Source of the DNA: Oscillospiraceae bacterium
Lineage (GTDB): Bacteria > Bacillota > Clostridia > Oscillospirales > Ruminococcaceae
Assembly (NCBI GenBank): GCA_018110825.1
Contig: JAGBCL010000093.1
Location: 1 to 64,000, forward strand
Reading direction: 5' to 3'
DNA: 64,000 nt
The position numbers and the translations under genes were made by a program. This document shows, piece after piece, positions 1-7,092 of this stretch (positions are counted from its first letter, which is position 1; every line of letters begins with the position of its first letter). The notes under the pieces were generated by a model. It saw only the letters and a list, made by a program, of their open reading frames with translations, was not told the origin of the DNA and did no database searches.

Positions 1-28
1 GGGAAAATAGATCGATGCCGACACAAAT

Positions 29-60
29 CAAACAAAGCACTACTTTCAGTGCTTTGTTTG
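29..60 (+). terminator. Perfect hairpin upstream of tRNA-Asn
   Basis: A perfect 13-bp stem (29-41 with 48-60) closes a 6-base loop just before the tRNA pair. It may be the terminator of a gene outside the window or a processing signal. There is no long T-run, so termination is uncertain. Confidence 0.4.
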
Positions 61-65
61 CATAT

Positions 66-141
66 TCCTCCATAGCTCAGTCGGTAGAGCACCTGACTGT
101 TAATCAGGGAGTCACTGGTTCGAGTCCAGTTGGGGGAGCCA
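66..141 (+). tRNA. tRNA-Asn (GTT)
   Basis: This is a complete 76-base cloverleaf. The 7-bp acceptor stem pairs 66-72 with 131-137, the D-arm begins with AGCTCAG, and the anticodon loop CTGTTAA gives anticodon GTT (Asn). The T-loop is TTCGAGT. The discriminator is G and the 3' CCA is encoded at 139-141. It lies 36 bases before tRNA-Lys and is probably co-transcribed with it. Confidence 0.97.
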
Positions 142-145
142 AATC

Positions 146-171
146 AAAAGCGAATCAAACGGTTCGCTTTT
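146..171 (+). other. Hairpin between the two tRNAs
   Basis: An 11-bp stem (146-156 with 161-171, one G-U pair) with a 4-base loop fills the spacer between the tRNA genes. It is a likely RNA-processing structure, or a weak terminator separating the two transcripts. Confidence 0.45.
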
Positions 172-177
172 GTATAT

Positions 178-253
178 GCACCATTAGCTCAGTTGGTAGA
201 GCAACTGACTCTTAATCAGTGGGTCCTGGGTTCGAGTCCCCGATGGTGCACCA
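178..253 (+). tRNA. tRNA-Lys (CTT)
   Basis: This is a complete 76-base cloverleaf. The acceptor stem pairs 178-184 with 243-249. The anticodon loop CTCTTAA gives anticodon CTT (Lys), and the T-loop is TTCGAGT. The discriminator is A and the CCA is encoded at 251-253. A terminator follows directly. Confidence 0.97.
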
Positions 254-256
254 TTT

Positions 257-286
257 ATCCCGTATCTTTGGATACGGGATTTTTTG
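257..286 (+). terminator. Rho-independent terminator of the tRNA pair
   Basis: A perfect 10-bp stem (257-266 with 271-280) with a TTTG loop is followed by a T-run. It directly follows tRNA-Lys. Confidence 0.9.
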
Positions 287-299
287 ATTTATCTAATTG

Positions 300-328
300 T
301 TGACAAAATATTAAATCAATGATATGAT
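300..328 (+). promoter_or_regulatory. Sigma-A promoter of the 759-aa lipoprotein
   Basis: The -35 box is TTGACA (300-305), followed by a 17-base spacer and the -10 box TATGAT (323-328). A GAAAGGA ribosome site precedes the ATG at 359. Confidence 0.9.
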
Positions 329-358
329 ATTATTATCATTATTGAAAGGACAATTGCC

Positions 359-2638
359 ATGAAAATGAAAAGAGTTGCTGCATTTACTGCGGCAATGTGT
401 ATGCTCAGTACAGTTTTTTGCTCTTGTGAAAAAGAAAGTGTAGAAACTGAAATTATAGATTCAATAAGCACAGAGACAATTTTATTTGAACCCGAGGTTA
501 CATCTGTAGAAATTGAAACGGCTGCAACAACTGAAATTGCAGAAGAAACAACCGCTGCAGAACAAGCAGATGAGGAAGAAACCTACCTTTCAGATGAGTA
601 CGTTGAAGGTGATTATTACGTCGAGTCCATGGGCAGGGACGGAAAAAAGAAGTATATTTATTACCGCCCTGCTGTAGGTGACGATAGCGCTTATACGTAT
701 ATGCACGACGGAACAGATGTAACGCATCCCGAATCCCTTTATGGCTACAGAAGCTTTATGCCGCAGAACGTAACTGCTTATGAAAAGGAGTTCGATTACG
801 GTGAATTTCTCGATTGCATGAAAGAAACCACAAACAGCTTTTCCACTCAGTTTTTGCTCAGCAACGGCGATGATTGGAACAGTTTTTTTGTGGATGGCAA
901 TGAATATGTCAAATGGATAACCGATTATTTCTGCACTCTTGAACCTGAATATCTTGACGTAAAGGTTAAGAACGAGGACGGAACTATTCTCAAAAACACT
1001 GAATTTGAAAAGCTTGGCTTCAAGTTTTTCTATACGGACAAAATCAATATAACAGGTGTTTATTTCTGTGCAAATCCGAATTACCTTTACAGCGGTGCAA
1101 ATATCATTTTTGCTGATTACAGAGGAAAATACGTTGCAAGAATTGAGCTTGACAGCTTTTATGATGCTGTAAAGCTTATGGAAAGCGGCGAGACACCTGA
1201 GCCTGAACAGCTTGCAGAAGCTTATGGAAAAAGCTTTTCATCATTTTCAGACTGGTTTTATGTTGAGGACAGCTTTGTTGTAGAATTGATGGAAAAATCA
1301 ATCCTTTGCGGAAAATCCAACCTGCCGCAGGTTGATAAAGGCAAGAATTACGAGGAAGCCGAGGAGTCCTCTGATATTTCTGAGAATATCAGACAGCATT
1401 TCGATCCTGACGGTGCCGCAGACTGGGCTTATAAGGGCAATATGAACGGCGTATCTTTCTCACTTCCCGAGGAACCTGGTATTCCGCCTTCTGACACGTC
1501 GCTGATATGGAAAAGTGCCGAGGGTTATATGGTAAAAATAACAGCTTCAATCAGCCCCGGCTGGCTTCTTGAATCATCTCTTGATGAAAAAGAACGCTAT
1601 GAAAAGCTGGTGTATGAGAAAGCCCAAAGTATTCATGGACGAATTTCCTACGCATCATATTACGATAAAACGCTGGAATCATATTATGACGTGCTTGGTG
1701 TGTATGCACCTGACGGTCAGGGTTATGAGGTCGAATGTTTTTACAAATCTGACGAACGTACAGAGGAGTACGACCATTTCGTGAAAAGCTTTTTAGGCAG
1801 CTTTGAGGTAAATGCCGAGCAGAAAAGCAATATGGAAAACGCAGCTGCTATTCATGCTCCTATGCTGCTCAGCGATACTCCGAGCCGATTCGGCAACGAA
1901 GGATATTATCTCGCAGGTTCATATTCATGGCTTGGCTCTGATGTTTATAAGGCGTATACTCCGGGAGTGGTCTGTGCTGATTTTTATGCAATTGATTATG
2001 ACAGGAAATACGAAACAGGGTTCGAAGCAATTCTTGAAAAGAAAGGCGAGGACGGTTTGTGGTATGAGGTCCTGCCGATAGGTGAAATCTCTCAGGCAAA
2101 CAGCGGCACAGGTGAACTTCCGCACGCAATCGATGAAGCAAGAAAAGGTGTACAGCTTGACCTTGCATGCTACCCGCTTCTTACAGAAGGTGATTACAGA
2201 ATTGTAAAGCCGTTCTGGGAGATAGGCAACCCCGAAACACAATATGGCGCATTTTATGAATTCAAGGTTTCCGAGGCATGCTTCAAAGGCGACCCCGTAA
2301 TTGTAACAGTTGAAACGGAAACGGAAAGCTATACATCTGACGTAAGGGAAATTGTGTACAGCATCAACTCAGACAGCATGTTCTCAATCAGCAGCGTTGC
2401 CGATATAGAAAGATGCGACAACGGAGTGTGGAAATCAGTACGCAAGGGAACTGTTGAAACAAATTCCATAGGCGGAAGCTATGCATTGGGTTACGCCGAA
2501 CCGCTTTCAACAGACAATTTCGATTTGTCTGTTCCGGGCGAGTACCGCATAAGAATTTCCGTGGGAGAGGTGTCAGAAAACCTTGAGTTGTTTACTTACA
2601 ACTACAACACCGCATACGGCTATTTCAACATAACCTGA
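359..2638 (+). CDS. Large putative surface lipoprotein with Thr/Glu-rich stalk
   Basis: The 759-residue product starts with a basic, hydrophobic signal peptide and a likely lipobox ending at Cys23 (FCSC, an atypical -3 residue). An acidic Thr/Glu-rich stalk (about residues 25-75) follows, then a long globular region with no motif I can name. Near the C-terminus, two stretches with phrases such as EGDYRIVKPF and PGEYRIRIS look like beta-sandwich (bacterial Ig-like) domains. This points to an extracellular, membrane-anchored protein of unknown ligand. It is monocistronic: its own promoter lies upstream and a bidirectional hairpin lies downstream. Confidence 0.85.
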   Translation: MKMKRVAAFTAAMCMLSTVFCSCEKESVETEIIDSISTETILFEPEVTSVEIETAATTEIAEETTAAEQADEEETYLSDEYVEGDYYVESMGRDGKKKYIYYRPAVGDDSAYTYMHDGTDVTHPESLYGYRSFMPQNVTAYEKEFDYGEFLDCMKETTNSFSTQFLLSNGDDWNSFFVDGNEYVKWITDYFCTLEPEYLDVKVKNEDGTILKNTEFEKLGFKFFYTDKINITGVYFCANPNYLYSGANIIFADYRGKYVARIELDSFYDAVKLMESGETPEPEQLAEAYGKSFSSFSDWFYVEDSFVVELMEKSILCGKSNLPQVDKGKNYEEAEESSDISENIRQHFDPDGAADWAYKGNMNGVSFSLPEEPGIPPSDTSLIWKSAEGYMVKITASISPGWLLESSLDEKERYEKLVYEKAQSIHGRISYASYYDKTLESYYDVLGVYAPDGQGYEVECFYKSDERTEEYDHFVKSFLGSFEVNAEQKSNMENAAAIHAPMLLSDTPSRFGNEGYYLAGSYSWLGSDVYKAYTPGVVCADFYAIDYDRKYETGFEAILEKKGEDGLWYEVLPIGEISQANSGTGELPHAIDEARKGVQLDLACYPLLTEGDYRIVKPFWEIGNPETQYGAFYEFKVSEACFKGDPVIVTVETETESYTSDVREIVYSINSDSMFSISSVADIERCDNGVWKSVRKGTVETNSIGGSYALGYAEPLSTDNFDLSVPGEYRIRISVGEVSENLELFTYNYNTAYGYFNIT

Positions 2639-2651
2639 TATTCAATTTCAA

Positions 2652-2697
2652 CAGCAAAAAGAGGTCCGAGTTTTTGACTCGAACCTCTTTGCTTTTG
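2652..2697. terminator. Bidirectional terminator between convergent genes
   Basis: A long imperfect stem (AGCAAA..AGAGGT paired with ACCTCTTTGCT) has A-rich and T-rich flanks on both sides. It can end both the forward lipoprotein gene and the reverse gene ending at 2714. Confidence 0.8.
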
Positions 2698-2713
2698 TAT
2701 ATAGTGTATAATG

Positions 2714-3694
2714 TTACTCCGCTTCCTCAGGAGGAGGCATATTCTGCATCATTTCCTCCATGTCAAGCTGAAAATAGTCATCGGGAATATCAAAAGCATC
2801 GTCAGGAATCTTGCTTGTTACCGAAAATTTGCACAGAGAGTATTCAAGTGAATCTCCGCTTTCCACAGAAGCATAAAGCTTTCCGTCAGAAGTGTAAAGC
2901 ATAGCCCAGTCGGTGGTTGTGCCGTATTCAAACTTGTAGGCTTTGCCGCCGATAGTGACATCAGCAACAACGAAGCTTTCCTTGCCGATATTCTCAGGAA
3001 GAATTTCCATTCCCTCTGCAGAGTAATGGGAAACCAGCTCATTGTCAGCAGGGAAAAACAGTGCAACCTTGTTTTCGTGGTCAAAGGAGTAAACCTTAGA
3101 ATCACGGATAACCATGCGGTCAGTTCTGCCGTCAATTTCCTGCTCAAACATAACCATCTTATCCTTTACAGCAAGCTTTATAGGATTGCCGCCGTCGAAA
3201 TCCGATTTTTCAAAGCAGAAATTTCCGTCAAAAGCGGAAATAACACTTGACGAAAGACAGTTATCAGCGGTTTTTGTTTCACCCTCAAGAGCAAAAATAT
3301 CCGCACCGAGAAAATCCTCCATTGTGTCGAAGCTGCTGCTGACGGGCTCAGCCTCAATGCTGTCATCAATTTCAATTTCCTCATCGGAAACAGGTGCATC
3401 ATCTTCGGGTTCAGTTTCCTCAGCGGAAGTTATTTCCTCGGGAATAGTTGTTTCTTCAATTACGCTTGTTTCGGAAGCCGCTGAAGAAGTGATTTCAGTT
3501 GCAGCAGGTGCGTCAGCGGTTGTTTCTGTCGTTTTTTCAACAGCAGTATCAGCAGAAACAGTTTCAGCGGAAGTCGTTTCAGATACAGAAGAAACGGTAG
3601 TTGCCGCAGTATCGGAAGTATTTTCCGCACCGCCGCAGGCAGTAAGCACCGTGCAGACAGCAAGTGCCGCAACAGCAGGTAAAAACTTTTTCAT
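2714..3694 (-). CDS. Acidic lipoprotein, paralogue of the 6094 and 7093 genes
   Basis: The 326-residue product has a signal peptide with lipobox LTAC (Cys20). A very long Thr/Ser/Glu-rich stalk spans about residues 22-115. The C-terminal domain (about 120-320) repeats the plan of the two forward lipoproteins at 6094 and 7093. It begins with F.TMEDFL, has an internal phrase GGKAYKFEYG, and ends with FDIPDDYFQLDMEEMM before an acidic tail. The closing phrase (I/V)P..Y...DM.. is shared by all three. The function is unknown; the domain could be a LolA-like hydrophobic-ligand fold, which is a guess from secondary-structure pattern. It is the second gene of an operon, 15 bp after the deacetylase gene. 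Confidence 0.85.
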   Translation of the reverse strand: MKKFLPAVAALAVCTVLTACGGAENTSDTAATTVSSVSETTSAETVSADTAVEKTTETTADAPAATEITSSAASETSVIEETTIPEEITSAEETEPEDDAPVSDEEIEIDDSIEAEPVSSSFDTMEDFLGADIFALEGETKTADNCLSSSVISAFDGNFCFEKSDFDGGNPIKLAVKDKMVMFEQEIDGRTDRMVIRDSKVYSFDHENKVALFFPADNELVSHYSAEGMEILPENIGKESFVVADVTIGGKAYKFEYGTTTDWAMLYTSDGKLYASVESGDSLEYSLCKFSVTSKIPDDAFDIPDDYFQLDMEEMMQNMPPPEEAE

Positions 3695-3709
3695 AGGTAA
3701 AATCCTTTC

Positions 3710-4498
3710 TTACTGAACGCCCTGAACAATCGTGTATAAGCCCGTGTCATCAGGATTGATTTCAATTCCCTTTGCTTCAAAAAGCTCGGCAACAGTAACG
3801 AACTGATAACCTTCATCAAGGAGCGTCGGAATAATCGTGTCAAGAGCTTCAACGGTTTTGGAATTACCCTGAGCGTCATGGAGAAGAATAATAGTGCCGT
3901 CCTTGACCTGATTCAGCGTGTTGTCAATACGTTCCTGAACAGTAACCTTGCTGTCCCAGTCATTGCAGCCGACACCGCAGATAAACGGCATGTCGATATT
4001 TGCGTACATATCAGCATTTGTTGCAATATAAGGCGGACGGAAGAATTTTGTCGGCTCGCCGGTAATTTCCTCAACCTTGTCCGAAACGTACATGACTTCC
4101 TCAACAATTTCCTCCGCAGACATCTGATTCATGTAAGGGTGAGATTTGGAATGATTGTCAATTTCGCAGCCCATCTCATACGCACGCTTTACAACCTCAG
4201 CACTTGAATCGTTGATGTTGTTGCCGATGAGGAAGAAGGACGCAGGAACGTTGTAAAGTTCAAGCTTGTCAAGAACCTGAACAGTAGTCGTAGTATTCGG
4301 ACCGTCATCAAAAGTAAGAGCAACCATAGGCTTTGACGGGTCAATTTCGTATTCAATTCTGGCATATGTAATTTCAGTTTCAGCAACAGTAGTTGTAGTA
4401 GTATCGGAAACAGAAGCAGTTGTCTCCGCAGGGGCAGTGTTACCGCAGGCAGAAAGCATAACCGCCGCAGCAAGAAGAGAGATAAATCTTTTTTTCAT
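3710..4498 (-). CDS. Polysaccharide deacetylase (NodB/CE4) lipoprotein
   Basis: The 262-residue product is a membrane-anchored carbohydrate esterase family 4 enzyme. These remove N- or O-acetyl groups from peptidoglycan, chitin or xylan outside the cell. It has a lipobox LSAC (Cys18), a short Thr-rich stalk and then the NodB domain. Motif 1 is TFDDGP (62-67, with the catalytic and metal-binding Asp pair). Motif 2 is H-S-K-S-H (116-120, metal His). Motif 3 is RPPY (154-157). A late LLHD motif is also present. The gene is first in a two-gene reverse operon. The promoter lies at 4682-4710, giving a 5' leader of about 180 bases that contains an unusual inverted repeat. Confidence 0.93.
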   Translation of the reverse strand: MKKRFISLLAAAVMLSACGNTAPAETTASVSDTTTTTVAETEITYARIEYEIDPSKPMVALTFDDGPNTTTTVQVLDKLELYNVPASFFLIGNNINDSSAEVVKRAYEMGCEIDNHSKSHPYMNQMSAEEIVEEVMYVSDKVEEITGEPTKFFRPPYIATNADMYANIDMPFICGVGCNDWDSKVTVQERIDNTLNQVKDGTIILLHDAQGNSKTVEALDTIIPTLLDEGYQFVTVAELFEAKGIEINPDDTGLYTIVQGVQ

Positions 4499-4519
4499 AA
4501 CAATAAACCTTTCAAGAGT

Positions 4520-4666
4520 GATAAATTGGAATTTATCTTTCTGAATGTGGAATTAGGAATGAGGAAAGTGAAATTATTGTGTCCGCCTTTGGCGGACAAA
4601 TTTTAAATTGTCGGCGAAGCCGACAACATTAATTCATCATTCCACTTTTCACTTTCCACATTCAGA
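4520..4666. repeat. Nested inverted repeat in the leader of the deacetylase gene
   Basis: An outer 13-bp perfect inverted repeat (4540-4552 with 4654-4666) encloses two compact hairpins: GTCCGCC/GGCGGAC (4581-4597) and TTGTCGGC/GCCGACAA (4608-4626). A further 8-bp hairpin lies at 4520-4537. The GGAATTAGGAATG phrase links it to the intergenic repeat family at 23353, 24252, 32235, 32648 and 35052. The promoter at 4682-4710 puts it inside the transcribed leader. Confidence 0.75.
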
Positions 4667-4681
4667 TAAATTATTATTTAA

Positions 4682-4710
4682 ATTATAGCATTACAATGTT
4701 ATATTGTCAA
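4682..4710 (-). promoter_or_regulatory. Promoter of the deacetylase operon
   Basis: Reading the minus strand, TTGACA (4705-4710), 17 bases and TATAAT (4682-4687) form a near-perfect sigma-A promoter. Confidence 0.9.
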
Positions 4711-4715
4711 TCAAA

Positions 4716-4745
4716 AGCCGTCCGCATAGATTCATACGGACGGCT
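4716..4745 (-). terminator. Terminator of the cytidylate-kinase-like gene
   Basis: A 9-bp stem (4716-4724 with 4737-4745) is followed on the minus strand by TTTTGATTG. Its tail abuts the -35 box of the next promoter. Confidence 0.8.
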
Positions 4746-4751
4746 GAAATA

Positions 4752-5348
4752 CTATTCAATTGCTTTTGCGATGATTTCCACTGCTTTGTCAATTCCGAAT
4801 CTGTCGCTGTCCAGATTCAGGTCATAGCTTGAATGTGATGCCCATTTTTTGTCGGTATAAAAATCATAGTAGCATTTTCTTTGCTTATCGTTCTTTTTGA
4901 TAAGCTGCATTGCCTGCTGTTCCGTAACCTTCATACGTTCCATAATGCGTTTTACCCTTGCTTCTGTAGGTGCATAGATAAACACGTTAAGAAGTTCAAC
5001 TTCTTCGTTGCGGAGTATGTAGTCTGAGCATCGTCCCACAATAACTGCATTTTCATTCTTTGCAATATCCTTGATAATCTGGGATTGCAGAGAGAAAAGC
5101 GTGTCGTTTGTAGAAATATTGGCATTAATGCTGGTCTGACCCGTTTGTGCCATAGCGGCATAAAGCCAGGGATTTGCAGCTTTTTCATCGGCAGCACCCA
5201 ATGCTTCATGGCTCATTCCGCCTTTTTCCGCAGCAAGGATAATCAGATTCTTGTCATAAAATGTATAATTCAGCTTCTGTGCAAGCTTTTCGCCGATTTC
5301 ACGTCCTCCGCTTCCGAACTGTCTGCCTATAGTGATTACTTTTTTCAT
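4752..5348 (-). CDS. Cytidylate kinase-like family protein
   Basis: The 198-residue cytoplasmic protein matches the short cytidylate-kinase-like family of Firmicutes. A P-loop variant lies at the N-terminus (IGRQFGSGGREIG, residues 7-19). There is a central VGRCSDYIL segment and an Arg-rich lid-like region (RVKRIMERM, then RKCYYDFYTDKKW). The family is often assigned to nucleoside monophosphate phosphorylation, but the true substrate is not established. The start chosen is the second ATG (5348), because AGGAGG sits 7 bases before it and only 1 base before the upstream ATG at 5354. It is monocistronic, with its own promoter and terminator. Confidence 0.9.
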   Translation of the reverse strand: MKKVITIGRQFGSGGREIGEKLAQKLNYTFYDKNLIILAAEKGGMSHEALGAADEKAANPWLYAAMAQTGQTSINANISTNDTLFSLQSQIIKDIAKNENAVIVGRCSDYILRNEEVELLNVFIYAPTEARVKRIMERMKVTEQQAMQLIKKNDKQRKCYYDFYTDKKWASHSSYDLNLDSDRFGIDKAVEIIAKAIE

Positions 5349-5381
5349 AAGCATGCCTCCTTGCTATTGGTTTACAATAGA

Positions 5382-5410
5382 ATTATATCACTTTTGCACA
5401 GAAAAATCAA
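5382..5410 (-). promoter_or_regulatory. Promoter of the cytidylate-kinase-like gene
   Basis: On the minus strand TTGATT (5405-5410), 17 bases and TATAAT (5382-5387) are present. Confidence 0.85.
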
Positions 5411-5479
5411 GTGTTGTTAAAATATTTCGGTAAAAATACAGATAAGGTTGTCTGTGAATCCGAAGCTGATGATTTTACT

Positions 5480-5516
5480 TTGCAAAAAAAATAAAGGCAT
5501 CGGAAAACCGATGCCT
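5480..5516 (-). terminator. Terminator of the 58-aa gene
   Basis: A perfect 9-bp stem (5495-5503 with 5508-5516) with an AAAA loop is followed on the minus strand by a long T-rich run. Confidence 0.88.
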
Positions 5517-5531
5517 GAAAATTCATTCAAA

Positions 5532-5708
5532 TTATGCTCTCTGGGAGTTAAGCCATTCAGCATATTCAGATTCGGAGATTTGTTTTGTAATAATTCCGAA
5601 CTGGAAGTCATGTGCCTTGGCAATAAAAGAATTAAATGCCTGCAAATCACCATCAAGCTTGTACTGTTCCTGTTTCTGGCGATAAATTTCCTCATACAAT
5701 AAAGTCAT
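5532..5708 (-). CDS. Small hypothetical protein, 58 aa
   Basis: The 58-residue charged, soluble protein has no recognised family (N-terminus MTLLYEEIYRQK, C-terminus YAEWLNSQRA). It is probably mostly alpha-helical. The start at 5708 is chosen because AAGGAG lies 10 bases before it; an in-frame extension to 5792 has no ribosome site. It has its own strong terminator, which supports it being a real transcribed gene. Function unknown. Confidence 0.65.
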   Translation of the reverse strand: MTLLYEEIYRQKQEQYKLDGDLQAFNSFIAKAHDFQFGIITKQISESEYAEWLNSQRA

Positions 5709-5842
5709 TACAACTCTCTCCTTTTTAACAATCTGTTGGTAATTATAACATAAAAGTGCATAGGTTTCTATAGTATTATTGTACAAAAACAAATAATTTT
5801 ACTGGCGATTTCTCCGAATTAATAAAATCGTTGTATTTTTGC

Positions 5843-5871
5843 TTGAATTATTAAAATTTATATGCTATAAT
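5843..5871 (+). promoter_or_regulatory. Strong orphan promoter
   Basis: TTGAAT (5843-5848), a 17-base spacer and TATAAT (5866-5871) with an extended TGC element face forward. No start codon with a ribosome site follows closely. A terminator-like hairpin follows within about 20 bases of the expected start site. Confidence 0.75.
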
Positions 5872-5877
5872 GAAAAT

Positions 5878-5928
5878 TACCCCATAAAATCAGTCCGGTG
5901 TGCAGGAGAAACTGTGCATCGGATTTTT
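5878..5928 (+). ncRNA. Candidate very short transcript or attenuator leader
   Basis: From the predicted start (about 5878) the RNA would carry about 15 unpaired bases. It then has a 12-bp stem (5894-5905 with 5912-5923, three G-U pairs, loop GAGAAA) and TTTTT. This is either a small RNA of about 50 nt or a terminated leader for the lipoprotein gene at 6094. Read-through RNA would reach that gene. Confidence 0.45.
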
Positions 5929-6045
5929 GTTTGCCCGTATCGGCAAAGTAGTCTTTTTGTACACAGCAGCGGCAATGCAGTGAATAAAATTTGTTCAAAT
6001 CAAGGAAATTTTTCTGAAACAATGTACTTTTGTCAGGTTGTAATG

Positions 6046-6051
6046 TATAAT
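6046..6051 (+). promoter_or_regulatory. Possible -10 box of the 6094 lipoprotein
   Basis: A TATAAT box lies 43 bases before the start codon, but I see no convincing -35 box at 17 bases. Transcription may instead come through from the orphan promoter at 5843. Confidence 0.4.
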
Positions 6052-6093
6052 ATAGTTGTTTAACAAATTAACATACAAAAGGAGAATGTAATA

Positions 6094-7020
6094 ATGAAAA
6101 AGTTTTTATCAGCAATTCTTGCTATTTCACTTTGCGGATTCATGCTTACAGCATGCGGAAACGATTCAGCTTCCAAGGAAGATGATACAAAAGCAAGCGT
6201 TACCGAAACTGTCGAAGAGGCTGAGGTAACAAAGGCTGAAACTGAAGCTGTTGAAGAGGAAACTGAGGCAGAAACTGAAGCCGAAACCGAGGCAGAAACC
6301 GAAGCTGAAACTGAAGCTGAGACAGAGGCAGAAACCGAAGCTGAAACTGAAGCTGAGACAGAGGCAGAAACCGAAGCTGAAGCAGTTGCTGCAGCTGCAA
6401 GTTATGCTGATATGGCTGCATTCGTTACTTCCGGCGATGCGTATAATCTTGAATCTGAAGCAATTCCTGCTGCTGACAGCCTTACATATGAATGGATCAG
6501 AATTTTCGAAGGTGCAGAAGGTCTTTACTGTGACATCGAGTATTTTGACGAGAGCATGTCATTAATAATGGGTATGGCTCAGGATAAGATTTACATGAAG
6601 ATGTATGAAGCAGCAAGTGACACCAACATGACAATTCTTTACGACGGCGAAAAGATGTATATGCTTAACGAAGCTTCAAAGACAGGCTACAGCATGACTA
6701 CTGACGAAAGTGCAATGGAGGATTACGACATCGGAGCAATGCTCGGTGACATCGACTTTGATGCAGAAACCGAAAAGGCTCAGGACGTTAAGGTTTCAAA
6801 GATTGAAATCGGCGGCGAGGAATATACATTTGAAGTTGCAGACACAGAAGGCGGCTTCCTTTTTGACAAGGACAACAATATTATCGCAATTTTCAGCAAG
6901 GAAGACAACGGCAAAAACGCATTTATGGTAAATGAATTTTCAGGAACAGTTCCGGCGGAAATATTTGAAGTTCCATCCGGATATGAAATTGTTGATATGG
7001 ATGCAATGATGGCAGAATAA
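6094..7020 (+). CDS. Acidic lipoprotein with Thr-Glu-Ala-Glu repeats
   Basis: The 308-residue product has a signal peptide with lipobox LTAC (Cys21). A stalk made almost wholly of repeated T-E-A-E units (about residues 45-98) follows, then a single C-terminal domain. That domain carries ADMAAFV near its start, the phrase EIGGEEYTFEV, and the closing (F)EVPSGYEIVDMDAMM shared with the genes ending at 2714 and 8559. The stalk DNA holds 2.6 identical copies of a 36-bp unit, so its length may vary between strains. It is probably an extracellular protein held off the membrane by a flexible stalk. Function unknown. Confidence 0.85.
   Translation: MKKFLSAILAISLCGFMLTACGNDSASKEDDTKASVTETVEEAEVTKAETEAVEEETEAETEAETEAETEAETEAETEAETEAETEAETEAETEAEAVAAAASYADMAAFVTSGDAYNLESEAIPAADSLTYEWIRIFEGAEGLYCDIEYFDESMSLIMGMAQDKIYMKMYEAASDTNMTILYDGEKMYMLNEASKTGYSMTTDESAMEDYDIGAMLGDIDFDAETEKAQDVKVSKIEIGGEEYTFEVADTEGGFLFDKDNNIIAIFSKEDNGKNAFMVNEFSGTVPAEIFEVPSGYEIVDMDAMMAE
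6289..6381 (+). repeat. 36-bp in-frame tandem repeat
   Basis: Two identical 36-bp copies (6289-6324, 6325-6360) and a 21-bp partial third copy (6361-6381) encode Glu-Ala-Glu-Thr units. The unit is a multiple of three, so copy-number change keeps the reading frame. Confidence 0.95.
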
Positions 7021-7035
7021 GATTAGTAATTGAAC

Positions 7036-7073
7036 AAGCCCCGGTATACCTTTAGAGCATACCGGGGCTTTTG
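7036..7073 (+). terminator. Hairpin between paralogous lipoprotein genes
   Basis: A 12-bp perfect stem (7036-7047 with 7059-7070) is followed only by TTTTG. It probably terminates part of the transcription before the next paralogue. Confidence 0.7.
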
Positions 7074-7092
7074 ACAACAGGAGTGAATTGAT

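Noticed and set aside
15-215. 66-codon open frame over the tRNA genes
   Set aside because: It spans both tRNA genes and has no ribosome site; the tRNA cloverleafs explain the sequence.
5839-6063. 74-codon frame before the acidic lipoprotein gene
   Set aside because: No ribosome site; it overlaps the promoter and terminator-like hairpin and its product has no recognisable features.
6200-6421. Repeat array taken as a CRISPR
   Set aside because: The repeats are tandem without spacers and encode a low-complexity protein stalk in frame.
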